DNA from: Opacimonas sp014872805
GTDB taxonomy: Bacteria > Pseudomonadota > Gammaproteobacteria > Enterobacterales > Alteromonadaceae
NCBI GenBank assembly: GCA_014872805.1
Contig: WKFN01000008.1
Location: 1-64,000 of the forward strand
Direction: 5' to 3'
Length of the DNA: 64,000 nt
The translations under genes and the position numbers were made by a program. Shown here piece after piece: positions 26,377-35,167 of this stretch. Numbering within the stretch: position 1 is the stretch's first letter; the number at the start of each line of letters is the position of its first letter. The notes below the pieces were generated by a model. That model had not been told where the DNA came from. It did not search any database and was given only the letters and a program-made list of their open reading frames with translations.

Positions 26377-28030
26377 ATTTTCCGTTTTTGTTGGCTCATT
26401 GATTGTAGCCCTGGCATTGTTCGCTGCACCAATTTTCGCTAATACATTATTAGGAGTGGATTACAAACGCTTAAATGATCAAGCTGGACAAATCACTCTG
26501 ACTTTTTCGGAATTGCCTCCAAAAGTCAATCAGGTGAGCGAAGCTACACAGACCTCTCTGACATTTCGCAACACCTCACTGGCACCAGAACAACTGGTAC
26601 ACATTGATGTGTCTCAATTTGCTACCTTTGTTGATGCTTTGGAAACCTTCCAAGAATCCGGTTCAGCCAAACTCCTCATTAGCCATCAAAAAGCCGCAAC
26701 AATTAATCAGAATCAAAACGGTAATCAACTCTTGATAGATGTGATTGCCAAACCACTGCAGGCGTTGACTGCACAACTTGTCGCTGGTTATAGCGGTAAG
26801 CCGATTTCGTTGGATTTTCAGGATGTGCCAGTTCGTCAAGTCCTGCAAATCATTGCGCAAATCAATGGGTTTAACTTAGTCACAACCGATACCGTCAATG
26901 GTGCTGTAACGTTGAGCTTAAATAATGTGCCATGGGATCAAGCGCTCGATATGATTCTAAAAATCCGAGGGTTAGACAAAAGAATCCAAGGCAATATCTT
27001 ACTCATTGCACCTCGAGATGAGCTCAATGCGCAAGAAACCGCTGAGCTACAAGCGCAACAACAAGTCCAGAAGCTAGTCCCTCTTAGCAACAAAAATATT
27101 GCCGTCAATTATGCCAAAGCATCGGATTTGGCCACTCTGTTGCGCTCGGCTAACGGCGGTCTTTTGTCATCACGCGGTTCTGTGGCAGTTGATGAACGTA
27201 CCAACACCTTATTACTCAGAGATACCAATGACTCGATCGCCGCGATTGAAACCCTCCTTGCAACACTGGACATACCCGTAAAACAGGTCAGAATTGAATC
27301 TCGCATGGTCACTGTCAGAGACAACTTAGATAAACAATTGGGCGTACAGTGGGGTCTAACTGCCCAAAATGGGAGTTTTCGTACTGCGGGCAGCGCGGCG
27401 GCAAATAATGCCACAACCATTGGTGGTGAAACGGATTTATCGCAACGCTTTAATGTCAGTCTTCCTATCACTTCGCCCGCTGGACGCATTGGCTTGCAAG
27501 TGGCTAAACTCATGGACGGGACAATTTTAGACCTTGAACTTTCCGCGTTAGAAAGCGAAAACAAAGGTGAAATCATTGCCAGTCCACGCATTACCGTCGC
27601 CAATCAGCAAGAAGCATACATAGAGCAAGGAACTGAAATCCCTTATGTCCAAGCGACATCGTCAGGAGCAACATCGGTAGAATTCAAAAAAGCCGTACTT
27701 AGCCTAAAAGTCACGCCACATATCACACCGGACAATCGGATTATTTTGGATCTGACGGTCACGCAAGATACCCGAGGAGAAACGGTTACCACTCCGACTG
27801 GGCCTGCGGTAGCAATTGATACTCAAGAGATCAAAACTCAAGTATTGGTGCAAAATGGCGAAACGGTGGTGTTAGGCGGTATTTTTCAGCAAATAAGCAC
27901 AGACGATGTGGCCAAAGTCCCATTCTTAGGCGATATGCCGATTGTGGGTAGGCTGTTTAAAAACGAAGTCAATATTGAACAAAAACGTGAGTTATTGATC
28001 TTTGTTACACCTAAAATTATCACAGATTAA
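26369..28030 (+). CDS. pilQ: Type IV pilus secretin PilQ
   Basis: PilQ forms the outer-membrane channel for the pilus. A signal peptide cleaved near IFA-NTLL is followed by one AMIN-like region (about 28-125), a secretin N0/STN domain (about 148-215), an N1 domain (about 230-295) and the secretin core, ending in VVLGGIFQQ and the ELLIFVTPKII terminus. At 553 residues it is shorter than the roughly 700-residue Pseudomonas PilQ, consistent with one AMIN domain instead of two. The reading frame is uninterrupted. Confidence 0.94.
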   Translation: MFRFSVFVGSLIVALALFAAPIFANTLLGVDYKRLNDQAGQITLTFSELPPKVNQVSEATQTSLTFRNTSLAPEQLVHIDVSQFATFVDALETFQESGSAKLLISHQKAATINQNQNGNQLLIDVIAKPLQALTAQLVAGYSGKPISLDFQDVPVRQVLQIIAQINGFNLVTTDTVNGAVTLSLNNVPWDQALDMILKIRGLDKRIQGNILLIAPRDELNAQETAELQAQQQVQKLVPLSNKNIAVNYAKASDLATLLRSANGGLLSSRGSVAVDERTNTLLLRDTNDSIAAIETLLATLDIPVKQVRIESRMVTVRDNLDKQLGVQWGLTAQNGSFRTAGSAAANNATTIGGETDLSQRFNVSLPITSPAGRIGLQVAKLMDGTILDLELSALESENKGEIIASPRITVANQQEAYIEQGTEIPYVQATSSGATSVEFKKAVLSLKVTPHITPDNRIILDLTVTQDTRGETVTTPTGPAVAIDTQEIKTQVLVQNGETVVLGGIFQQISTDDVAKVPFLGDMPIVGRLFKNEVNIEQKRELLIFVTPKIITD

Positions 28031-28193
28031 ACTTGAACATTGTCGCTAAGACTGAGATAATCTCGCGTCTCGAAAATTTCACGAGGAAATTGGCGTCATG
28101 GCTCGTAGCATGCCTACGGCGTGACATGTGCTGGGATTAAACATTACTGAGCCCCAAGCATTTCTTTCACATTCACAAGCGAATTATCCAGAT

Positions 28194-28709
28194 ATGGCTG
28201 AAAAACGTAATATCTTTTTAGTTGGTCCTATGGGTGCTGGCAAAAGCACTATTGGTCGCCATCTAGCTGACGAGTTACATTTAGAGTTCTTCGATTCTGA
28301 CCAAGAAATCGAGCGCAAAACTGGCGCTGATATCTCATGGATCTTTGACATCGAAGGGGAAGATGGTTTCCGCAAACGCGAAGCAGAAATGATCAACGAG
28401 TTAACCGACCGCCAAGGTATTGTGCTTGCAACCGGAGGTGGTTCTATTATTAATTCAGCAGTACGCAACCGTCTATCTGCCCGAGGTATTGTGGTCTATC
28501 TCAAAACAACCATTGATAAGCAGGTTGCCCGTACTCAGCGCGACAAACGTCGTCCATTATTACAAGAAGACGATCCAGAAATCGTACTAACCAAGCTTGC
28601 CGAAGAGCGTAACCCATTATATGAAGAAGTCGCCGACTATATTGTCGATACTGACGAGCAAAGCGCACGTGCGGTTGCCAATCAGATCATGCAAAAAATC
28701 GGTCACTAA
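28194..28709 (+). CDS. aroK: Shikimate kinase
   Basis: AroK phosphorylates shikimate in aromatic amino-acid synthesis. The P-loop GPMGAGKST is near residue 12. The shikimate-binding DSDQEIE and ATGGGS segments and the RRPLL lid follow. The ATG at 28194 gives MAEKRNIFLVGPMGAGKS, the standard N-terminus and 171 residues. A longer reading from GTG 28128 adds 22 unsupported residues. It follows pilQ as in most gammaproteobacteria, with a small hairpin (CGTAG/CTACG) in the gap at about 28109-28123. Confidence 0.94.
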   Translation: MAEKRNIFLVGPMGAGKSTIGRHLADELHLEFFDSDQEIERKTGADISWIFDIEGEDGFRKREAEMINELTDRQGIVLATGGGSIINSAVRNRLSARGIVVYLKTTIDKQVARTQRDKRRPLLQEDDPEIVLTKLAEERNPLYEEVADYIVDTDEQSARAVANQIMQKIGH

Positions 28710-28737
28710 TATCGTTAAATTATGAGCAAAACGCCCC

Positions 28738-29805
28738 ATGCACACTCTTACCGTTGAACTTGGGGCGCGTAGCTACCCCATTATCATCTCTCCAGATTGC
28801 TTGAAGCAAGCAACCATTTCACCTTTTGTGAAAACCAATAAAGTCGTCATCGTCACGAACGAAACCATTGCGCCTTTGTATTTATCGCAAGTTGAAAACG
28901 CGTTGGACGGTTTTGCTGTATCGCATATCGTATTACCAGACGGCGAGCAATACAAAGACTTAACGCGCTTTGAGCAAATCCAGACGTTTCTACTCGAGCA
29001 ACATGCCTCGAGAGATACTACGTTAATAGCTTTAGGCGGCGGAGTTATAGGCGATCTAACTGGTTTTGCCGCGGCATGCTTTCAGCGCGGAATTGATTTT
29101 ATCCAGATGCCGACGACATTGTTATCACAAGTCGACTCATCGGTAGGCGGTAAAACAGCCGTCAATCATCCGCTTGGCAAAAATATGATAGGCGCTTTTT
29201 ATCAACCCAAAGCGGTGTTCATCGACCCTAAAACATTGAATACTTTGCCTGCAAGAGAATTTGCTGCCGGGATGGCCGAAGTTATCAAATACGGTGTGAT
29301 TTACGATGGGGCATTTTTTGCCTGGTTGGAACAAAACACGGCCGCCCTGAAAGCCTTAGATTTACCAACCTTGCGCTATGCTATTGAGCGCTGTTGCGCC
29401 ATTAAAGCCGAGATTGTGGCGCAGGACGAGCAAGAGCGTGGACTGCGTGCCTTGCTTAATTTAGGACATACGTTTGGTCATGCTATTGAAGCCGAAATGG
29501 GCTACGGCAACTGGTTGCATGGTGAAGCCGTTGCAGCTGGTATTAATATTGCTTCAAAAGTCGCTATGGCGCATAACATGGTGACTGCATCTGATTGTCG
29601 CCGCATTGAAGCACTACTTGAGGCGTTTGACTTACCCATTGTCGGTCCCGAAGAGATGAACTATCAAACCTATGTAAAACATATGGCACACGACAAAAAG
29701 GTACAAGCGGGTAATATACGCTATATTTTACCTACTAGTATTGGTTCGGCGATTGTTACCGACGCAGTGGATACTACAATTTTGACACAAATTTTAGGTG
29801 CTTAA
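28738..29805 (+). CDS. aroB: 3-dehydroquinate synthase
   Basis: AroB makes 3-dehydroquinate from DAHP using NAD and a divalent metal. The 355-residue protein includes the NAD-binding ALGGGVIGDLTGFAA, QMPTTLLSQVDSSVGGKTAVNH and the metal-binding HTFGHAIE and WLHGEAVAAG blocks. It lies 28 bases after aroK. damX should follow, but only its tail remains. Confidence 0.97.
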   Translation: MHTLTVELGARSYPIIISPDCLKQATISPFVKTNKVVIVTNETIAPLYLSQVENALDGFAVSHIVLPDGEQYKDLTRFEQIQTFLLEQHASRDTTLIALGGGVIGDLTGFAAACFQRGIDFIQMPTTLLSQVDSSVGGKTAVNHPLGKNMIGAFYQPKAVFIDPKTLNTLPAREFAAGMAEVIKYGVIYDGAFFAWLEQNTAALKALDLPTLRYAIERCCAIKAEIVAQDEQERGLRALLNLGHTFGHAIEAEMGYGNWLHGEAVAAGINIASKVAMAHNMVTASDCRRIEALLEAFDLPIVGPEEMNYQTYVKHMAHDKKVQAGNIRYILPTSIGSAIVTDAVDTTILTQILGA

Positions 29806-29811
29806 CCATAA

Positions 29812-30240
29812 AATAAGCTCCAAGACTCAAGCTTAGAACAAAATGTGTTCGATAATGACGTGTTGCTCAGTTTGCCTAATAACGTTTGGTGATTGCAATT
29901 AGTCGGTGTGCAAGACCACGATGCCATAATGCAATACGTTAAAACTCATGCCTTACAGGATCAAATATGGCTGTATCAAACCCAAAAATTCAGAGGCAAT
30001 TGGTATGTTCTGCTGCTCAATATTGATTTTGCAACTAGGCAAGAGGCGCTCAGCATTGTAAACTCATTTACACCAGAAATCATTGCTGCAGGCCCATTTG
30101 CTAAATCAAGTCTTGCAGTACAACTTGAAATACTCCTAACTGATGAGAATAACGAAACACCGCGCATGTTTAAAATGGGCAGGTGGCAAAAAAAAGTTAG
30201 TTCCAGAGATCCAACGCTGTCTTCCAAAACGCGGCATTAA
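29812..30240 (+). pseudogene. damX: damX remnant: SPOR-domain end with an in-frame stop
   Basis: In the aroB-damX-dam order, DamX is normally a protein of several hundred residues with an AAA-like domain, a membrane helix and a C-terminal SPOR domain that binds denuded septal glycan. Here the sequence starts just after aroB and reads DVLLSLPNNVW, then TGA at 29890-29892, then LQLVGVQDHDAIMQYV and a SPOR domain ending near FAKSSLAVQLEI. Homologues have Thr-Leu-Gln-Leu where the stop falls. The ATPase and membrane parts are missing. The open part (TTG 29893 to 30240) runs 98 bases into dam. Confidence 0.8.
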
Positions 30241-30970
30241 TCGCTTAATCGAGCCTTTTGTCGGTGGCGGTTCTGTTTGTTTAAATACAAGTTATGAATC
30301 GTACTTACTCAATGATATGAATGCGGACTTGGTCAGTTTTTATCGAGCACTCAAATCTGACATTTCTCGTTATATCGATGCAACCAGTGATATGTTCACT
30401 CCAGAACACAATTCCGCAGAGTCTTATTATGCCTTGAGAGATGAGTTTAATCAGTGTAGTGAACCATTTCGCCGCGCGTGCTTATTTTTGTATCTCAACC
30501 GTCATGGCTTTAATGGCTTGTGTCGTTATAACTCCAAAGGTGGTTACAACGTACCATTTGGCCGCTATAAAAAACCTTATTATCCTGAACCTGAACTACA
30601 CCAAATGTCCGCCAAATTGCAATCGGCTCAGTTAATGCAAGGGGATTTTGCTGATGTCTTTGCACAAGCCCAAGAAGGTGATGTGATTTATTGTGATCCG
30701 CCGTACACCCCTCTTACGGTGACCGCGCATTTTACCACTTATGCGGGGAATGCTTTTTCTCACTCAGAACAGATGCGTCTAGTTGAATGCGCTAAACGTG
30801 CTCAGCAAGATGGCATTACTACCGTTATTTCAAATCACGATATTTCAGAAACCCGGCAACTTTACGCGGAAGCTACTAGGATAAAACGCTTACAGGTTCA
30901 TCGCTCAATTTCACGTCTTGCTCAAGGTAGGGTGAAAGTAAGGGAATTGCTGGCGATCTATAGCGCTTAA
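30143..30970 (+). CDS. dam: DNA adenine methyltransferase (GATC)
   Basis: Dam methylates the adenine in GATC and guides mismatch repair and replication control. The SAM-binding block LKWAGGKKKLVPEI and EPFVGGGSVCLN lie near the N-terminus, and the catalytic DPPY motif is in VIYCDPPYTPL. The 275-residue length and the RHGFNGLCRYN target-recognition segment fit Dam. The start at ATG 30143 lies within the remnant damX frame. The gene itself is intact. Confidence 0.95.
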   Translation: MRITKHRACLKWAGGKKKLVPEIQRCLPKRGINRLIEPFVGGGSVCLNTSYESYLLNDMNADLVSFYRALKSDISRYIDATSDMFTPEHNSAESYYALRDEFNQCSEPFRRACLFLYLNRHGFNGLCRYNSKGGYNVPFGRYKKPYYPEPELHQMSAKLQSAQLMQGDFADVFAQAQEGDVIYCDPPYTPLTVTAHFTTYAGNAFSHSEQMRLVECAKRAQQDGITTVISNHDISETRQLYAEATRIKRLQVHRSISRLAQGRVKVRELLAIYSA

Positions 30971-30975
30971 TCAAG

Positions 30976-31161
30976 CTAACCTAACATTGCCTTGACCCAA
31001 ACCACCAAGGTCGCAATGAAACACAATACAAAAATAACCCCAACAATGAGATAAGGCACAAAAGAATTTGCTTTAGCATCTTGTTCGTAATTAGCCTGCG
31101 ATTGAACCCCAATGGCACTTGCCGCAACGGATTTGATAATTTGCCAAAGACTTGGTTTCAC
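30976..31161 (-). CDS. DUF2970 small membrane protein
   Basis: This 61-residue protein has a short N-terminal part (LWQIIKSVAASAIGVQSQAN) followed by one transmembrane helix (about 36-58). The SxxAAxxGVQS and N-x-x-D pattern is that of the DUF2970 family, common next to other genes in marine gammaproteobacteria and without known function. GTG 31161, with GAGG six bases upstream, is a better start than TTG 31173. It is convergent with dam and may be cotranscribed with the next leftward gene. Confidence 0.75.
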   Translation of the reverse strand: MKPSLWQIIKSVAASAIGVQSQANYEQDAKANSFVPYLIVGVIFVLCFIATLVVWVKAMLG

Positions 31162-31178
31162 AATCGACCTCAAAAAAA

Positions 31179-31574
31179 CTATTGCGTATTAGGACGGTTT
31201 GCCCCACCTGACGAATAATCATTATTATTATTCGGTGTGAGTAATTCGAGCAAATCAAGGTAATGAAATGTTCCTGAATTGGAATCAGAAAACACCCAAT
31301 CCAACCAGCTTACTTCATTTTGTTTGGCGGCAAGACATTGGTTGAGTTGTTTTTGAGCGGTTTGAGATAATTCTGCTGGTATGGAGGGACGAGTGATTGA
31401 ACTCAATGGGTTAGACACCAAAGATGTCGAATGAACATCACTTAAGGAAAACATGGAATCGGTCTGCAAAAAAGCATAGCAATCCTTGGTTTTGCTATGT
31501 GCCAAGTAAGAATCCACGCCTACTACTGCAACCGCGAAAACCACAAAGGCTACTACTTTATTTGAAATAACCAT
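31179..31574 (-). CDS. Hypothetical membrane-anchored protein
   Basis: I do not recognise a family. The ATG at 31574 with AGGA six bases upstream gives 131 residues. A longer reading to 31649 lacks support. An N-terminal helix (about 6-22) could be an uncleaved anchor or signal peptide. The rest is hydrophilic with two cysteines (in KDCYAF and NQCLAA) and an Asn/Ser-rich tail (TPNNNNDYSSGG), suggesting a periplasmic domain. It lies between DUF2970 and the TorF-like gene, all leftward, in the block inserted between dam and rpe. Confidence 0.6.
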   Translation of the reverse strand: MVISNKVVAFVVFAVAVVGVDSYLAHSKTKDCYAFLQTDSMFSLSDVHSTSLVSNPLSSITRPSIPAELSQTAQKQLNQCLAAKQNEVSWLDWVFSDSNSGTFHYLDLLELLTPNNNNDYSSGGANRPNTQ

Positions 31575-31694
31575 AACCTGTCCTAGTTGAATATATGTAT
31601 TAAGTATAAAACACTTTCCTATAAAAACAAATGCTAGATGCGTGAACACCTAGCACTCGTTTAGTACACTTTTTAAACAAATAAGTTCAAAAAA

Positions 31695-32315
31695 TTATAA
31701 GTCGAATGATTTACTCAAAGACAAGTACAAAGACTCAGAGTCATCTAAGTCAGAACCGCTGACGACTAGACCTAAGCCTACATCAAACTCACCCACCGAT
31801 GTACCGTAACCAAATTCAAAGTATTCGCCTTCAGTGTCCTTACCAAAGAAGCCAGCCGTCGCATACAGGCCGTTTTCACCTGCAACCGTCAGGCCAACAA
31901 AATCATAATCTACGTCCATCTCGGCGCCAACTGGGCCATCCCATGTACCAACTGAATATTCAAGACTGAACATACCTGCGCTTAAACCAAAGTTAAACTC
32001 GTTATAAGCAGAATCAAAATCACCTGTGTACTGATAGGTGGTATAGCCAATGCTACCGCTTACCCCATCAGTGATGTCAAAACCATACCCACCGTATAAA
32101 TCGACTTCCAGACCATCTTCAACTTCAGCAGTCCAAACGCCGGCATAAAAGCCACCATTTTCATAATCAACACCCGCAGAGGCTGATGCAGATTCCGTTT
32201 GCTGGATTCCACGGAAATGATAGTCGGATACAATCCCAACATTTGCAGACCAATCAGCCATAGCCGTTGTAGATAGTAAAGCGGCACCGATTACGGTTAA
32301 TTTTGCTAGTTTCAT
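31695..32315 (-). CDS. TorF-family putative outer-membrane porin
   Basis: A 206-residue beta-barrel candidate with a signal peptide (MKLAKLTVIGAALLSTTAMA, cleavage before DWSAN). Its alternating Gly/aromatic strands begin with NVGIVSDYHFRG, the hallmark of the TorF/TIGR02001 group, and it ends in a terminal aromatic-rich strand (SLSKSFDL). The ATG at 32315 has GGAG seven bases upstream. A start four codons earlier is unlikely. Such proteins are abundant outer-membrane proteins of unknown substrate. Confidence 0.85.
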   Translation of the reverse strand: MKLAKLTVIGAALLSTTAMADWSANVGIVSDYHFRGIQQTESASASAGVDYENGGFYAGVWTAEVEDGLEVDLYGGYGFDITDGVSGSIGYTTYQYTGDFDSAYNEFNFGLSAGMFSLEYSVGTWDGPVGAEMDVDYDFVGLTVAGENGLYATAGFFGKDTEGEYFEFGYGTSVGEFDVGLGLVVSGSDLDDSESLYLSLSKSFDL

Positions 32316-32662
32316 GTGTTTCTCCATTGAGTAAAGTTATATTCTTAGCACCTATCGACAGTGCTTAAGAGGAATTGAGCAAATAAAGTTCGCCTTACGA
32401 AAAGTAATTCAAAATACGAGCCAGTTTTGTAAGTTATTGTTTAATATGAACTAAAACAATAAAATAAATGAATTTTTACATTTTTTTAAACCTGTGACTG
32501 GCTTGATTGCACCAATATTGAGCATGGCGCCCCATCCTAGCTCATCACCATAAGAGCGTTACATAACTTGTATTTATCTAAACTGAGATTGCATTTGGGA
32601 TAAAGAGGTAATCTCGTGTAAAATGCTAAAAATTTTTTATCTATATCCAAAAGGCCGGCCAG
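32316..32662. other. Intergenic region between the TorF-like gene and rpe
   Basis: This 347-base AT-rich gap separates divergent genes. Near the TorF side, TTAGCAC and GTGCTTAA (about 32346-32368) form an inverted repeat that would be a hairpin in the porin mRNA leader. Near rpe, GAGATT and AATCTC (32585-32590 and 32610-32615) form a loose inverted repeat. No ORF or RNA gene is apparent. gph, which often neighbours rpe, is absent. Confidence 0.5.
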
Positions 32663-33337
32663 ATGAAACCCTACTTAATCGCCCCTTCCATTTTATCAGC
32701 AGATTTTGCTCGTCTTGGTGAAGAGGTTGCCTCTGTCATCAATGCGGGTGCGGATGTTGTGCATTTCGATGTAATGGACAACCATTATGTCCCCAACCTT
32801 ACTTTTGGCGCACCAATTTGTAAGGCATTGCGCAATTATGGCATTACTGCACCGATTGACGTGCATTTAATGGTATCGCCAGTCGATAGTTTAATTGAAC
32901 AGTTCATTACAGCCGGTGCAAGCATGATCAGCTTTCATCCTGAAGCGTCGCAACACATTGACCGCAGTATAGAATTAATTAAGGCTGGTGGTTGCCAGGC
33001 TGGACTAGTGTTAAACCCTGCAACACCATTACACATTCTAGAACACGTGTTACACAAACTGGATTACGTGTTATTAATGTCGGTTAATCCGGGCTTTGGC
33101 GGACAAAAATTCATCCCCCATACGTTGACCAAAATCGCGCAAGTCAAAGCACTGTGCGCTCAGGTGAATCCGGACATCCGAATTGAAGTCGATGGTGGAA
33201 TTGGCCCTGCCAATATTGCAGAAGTAGCTGCTGCAGGTGCTGACATGTTTGTCGCAGGCTCGGCGATTTTTAATCAACCAGATTATAAGCAAGTGATATC
33301 GCAAATGCGCGATCAACTTGCCACTGTAACATCATAA
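32663..33337 (+). CDS. rpe: Ribulose-phosphate 3-epimerase
   Basis: Rpe interconverts ribulose-5-phosphate and xylulose-5-phosphate in the pentose phosphate pathway. The TIM-barrel motifs are intact: PSILSADFARLGEE, HFDVMDNHYVPNLTFG, DVHLMV, SVNPGFGGQ and EVDGGI. The length is 224 residues. trpS follows after 12 bases. In E. coli gph lies between the two, so its absence here is a local loss or relocation. Confidence 0.97.
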   Translation: MKPYLIAPSILSADFARLGEEVASVINAGADVVHFDVMDNHYVPNLTFGAPICKALRNYGITAPIDVHLMVSPVDSLIEQFITAGASMISFHPEASQHIDRSIELIKAGGCQAGLVLNPATPLHILEHVLHKLDYVLLMSVNPGFGGQKFIPHTLTKIAQVKALCAQVNPDIRIEVDGGIGPANIAEVAAAGADMFVAGSAIFNQPDYKQVISQMRDQLATVTS

Positions 33338-33349
33338 GAGAAATAGAAC

Positions 33350-34354
33350 ATGACAAAACCTGTGGTATTAAGTGGCTGTCAGCCATCTGGACAACTTACG
33401 ATTGGCAACTACATGGGAGCGCTCAAACAATGGGTTGCCATGCAAGAAACACATGATTGCTTGTACATGATTGTTGATTTGCATGCGATCACAGTGCGTC
33501 AAAATCCAGCTGATTTGACAGCTGCTTGTTTGGATGGCCTTGCGTTGTACTTGGCCTGCGGTATCGACCCACAAAAAAGCACTATTTTCATGCAATCGCA
33601 TGTCCCTGAACACGCACAATTATCCTGGGTGCTAAACTGCTACACGCAAATGGGTGAGCTCAATCGCATGACCCAGTTCAAAGACAAATCTGCGAAAAAC
33701 GAAAACAACATCAATGTCGGCTTATACAGTTATCCCGTGTTGCAAGCAGCAGACATCTTGTTATACCAAGCCAATGAAGTACCTGTAGGTGAAGACCAAA
33801 AACAGCACCTTGAATTAACCCGAGATATTGCCACGCGTTTTAATAATTTATACGGCGATGTCTTTACCTTACCTGAGCCTCATATTCCAAAAGCAGGTGC
33901 TCGAGTCATGAGCTTGCAAGAGCCGACCAAAAAGATGTCAAAGTCGGACGACAATCCTAATAACTTTATTGGATTATTAGAAGATCCCAAAAAAATCACT
34001 AAAAAAATCAAGCGTGCCGTCACCGACTCTGATGAGCAAGCGAACATTTATTTCGATCCTGAGAACAAAGCCGGTGTCTCGAATCTTTTGTCGTTATTAT
34101 CGTGCACCACAGGTCGTAGTATTGATGATTTGGTTCCTGAGTACACTGATAAAATGTACGGTCACCTCAAAGGCGATGTTGCAGATGCTGTTGTGAGCAT
34201 GCTTGAGCCCATTCAAGCCCGCTTTGCAGAAATTCGCAGTGACCAAGCTTATTTGCAAGAAGTCATGCATCAGAGTGCCGAAAAAGCCTCTGCTCGAGCA
34301 GCAAAAACACTCGCTGATGCTTATCGAGCGTTGGGGTTCATTCCTGCCCAATAA
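33350..34354 (+). CDS. trpS: Tryptophan--tRNA ligase
   Basis: This class I aminoacyl-tRNA synthetase charges tRNA-Trp. The HIGH-like motif is in QPSGQLTIGNYMGAL (about 11-25) and the second signature is KKMSKSD. The 334-residue length is standard. The reading frame is complete, and the gene precedes pabA by 15 bases. Confidence 0.97.
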   Translation: MTKPVVLSGCQPSGQLTIGNYMGALKQWVAMQETHDCLYMIVDLHAITVRQNPADLTAACLDGLALYLACGIDPQKSTIFMQSHVPEHAQLSWVLNCYTQMGELNRMTQFKDKSAKNENNINVGLYSYPVLQAADILLYQANEVPVGEDQKQHLELTRDIATRFNNLYGDVFTLPEPHIPKAGARVMSLQEPTKKMSKSDDNPNNFIGLLEDPKKITKKIKRAVTDSDEQANIYFDPENKAGVSNLLSLLSCTTGRSIDDLVPEYTDKMYGHLKGDVADAVVSMLEPIQARFAEIRSDQAYLQEVMHQSAEKASARAAKTLADAYRALGFIPAQ

Positions 34355-34369
34355 CACACGACACCAAAC

Positions 34370-34936
34370 ATGATCTTAGTCATTGATAACTTCGATTCAT
34401 TTACCCACAACCTAGCTCGCTATTTTGTCGAGTTAGGTTGTGAAGTAGTGGTCAAACGGAATAACGAGATAACCCTCGATGAAATATGGGCACTTGCTCC
34501 AGATGCGATTGTGATTTCACCCGGGCCATGCACTCCGAATGAGGCTGGTATTAGCTTAGAAGTCATTAAGCAGTGCCATACTCACTATCCAATTTTGGGC
34601 GTGTGTCTGGGTCACCAAGCGATTGCACAAGCCTTTGGGGCTAATATCATAAGAGCACCACACGCAATGCATGGCAAAGTATCGACCATCCGCACAGCCG
34701 GCGGCGTGTTATTCAACAATCTACCTGAGCAATTTACCGTCACCAGATACCACTCTTTAGTCATCGAGCCAAACCGCTTACCTAGTGGTTTTGTCGTTAC
34801 CGCGACAACTGAAAACAGTGTTATCATGGCAATCGAAGCCCCAACAAAACGCCTATTCGGCGTGCAATTTCATCCTGAGTCGCTTCTGACCGAACACGGT
34901 CATGCCGTGTTAAACAACTTCTTATTACAAATTTAA
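34370..34936 (+). CDS. pabA: Aminodeoxychorismate/anthranilate synthase glutamine amidotransferase subunit
   Basis: This class I glutamine amidotransferase supplies ammonia for chorismate amination, in folate synthesis (PabA) or tryptophan synthesis (TrpG). The triad is present: cysteine in GVCLGHQAIA (about residue 79), and the histidine and glutamate in FHPES. The 188-residue length is normal. The adjacent astC/argD-type gene reproduces the E. coli pabA-argD neighbourhood, favouring the name pabA. It may serve both synthases, as in organisms with one amphibolic copy. Confidence 0.9.
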   Translation: MILVIDNFDSFTHNLARYFVELGCEVVVKRNNEITLDEIWALAPDAIVISPGPCTPNEAGISLEVIKQCHTHYPILGVCLGHQAIAQAFGANIIRAPHAMHGKVSTIRTAGGVLFNNLPEQFTVTRYHSLVIEPNRLPSGFVVTATTENSVIMAIEAPTKRLFGVQFHPESLLTEHGHAVLNNFLLQI

Positions 34937-35038
34937 TCGTAGTTAGCATGCGCTTTTGGGGCATTTTGACCCGCGATTAAAAAAGATAAAAAATATTTTT
35001 AAATATTTACGCACACTTTTTGAACTGGGTTCGGATAC

Positions 35039-35067
35039 TTATGCAGAGTTTATGCACGCTTTATGCA
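35039..35067 (+). promoter_or_regulatory. Three TTATGCA repeats upstream of astC (possible ArgR half-sites)
   Basis: TTATGCA occurs at 35039-35045, 35050-35056 and 35061-35067, exactly 11 bases apart, so the copies face the same side of the helix. The sequence fits the right half of an ARG box (WWATKCA). The gene 100 bases downstream starts the arginine succinyltransferase operon, which ArgR activates in enteric bacteria. ArgR binding is inferred. Confidence 0.5.
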
Positions 35068-35167
35068 AAACCCGCAAAACCCTTTATTTTACAAGGGATA
35101 AAGGCATTTACACCAGGCCGAAAAAGGCGTATTTTAGGTACATTAAACGAAATAAAAGGTAAAGAAT

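Noticed and set aside
27109..27603. 164-codon open frame antisense to pilQ
   Set aside because: Shadow of an intact secretin gene; no domain or ribosome-binding site.
34956..35162. 68-codon frame between pabA and astC
   Set aside because: Basic, low-complexity translation across the regulatory repeats; no start signal or family.
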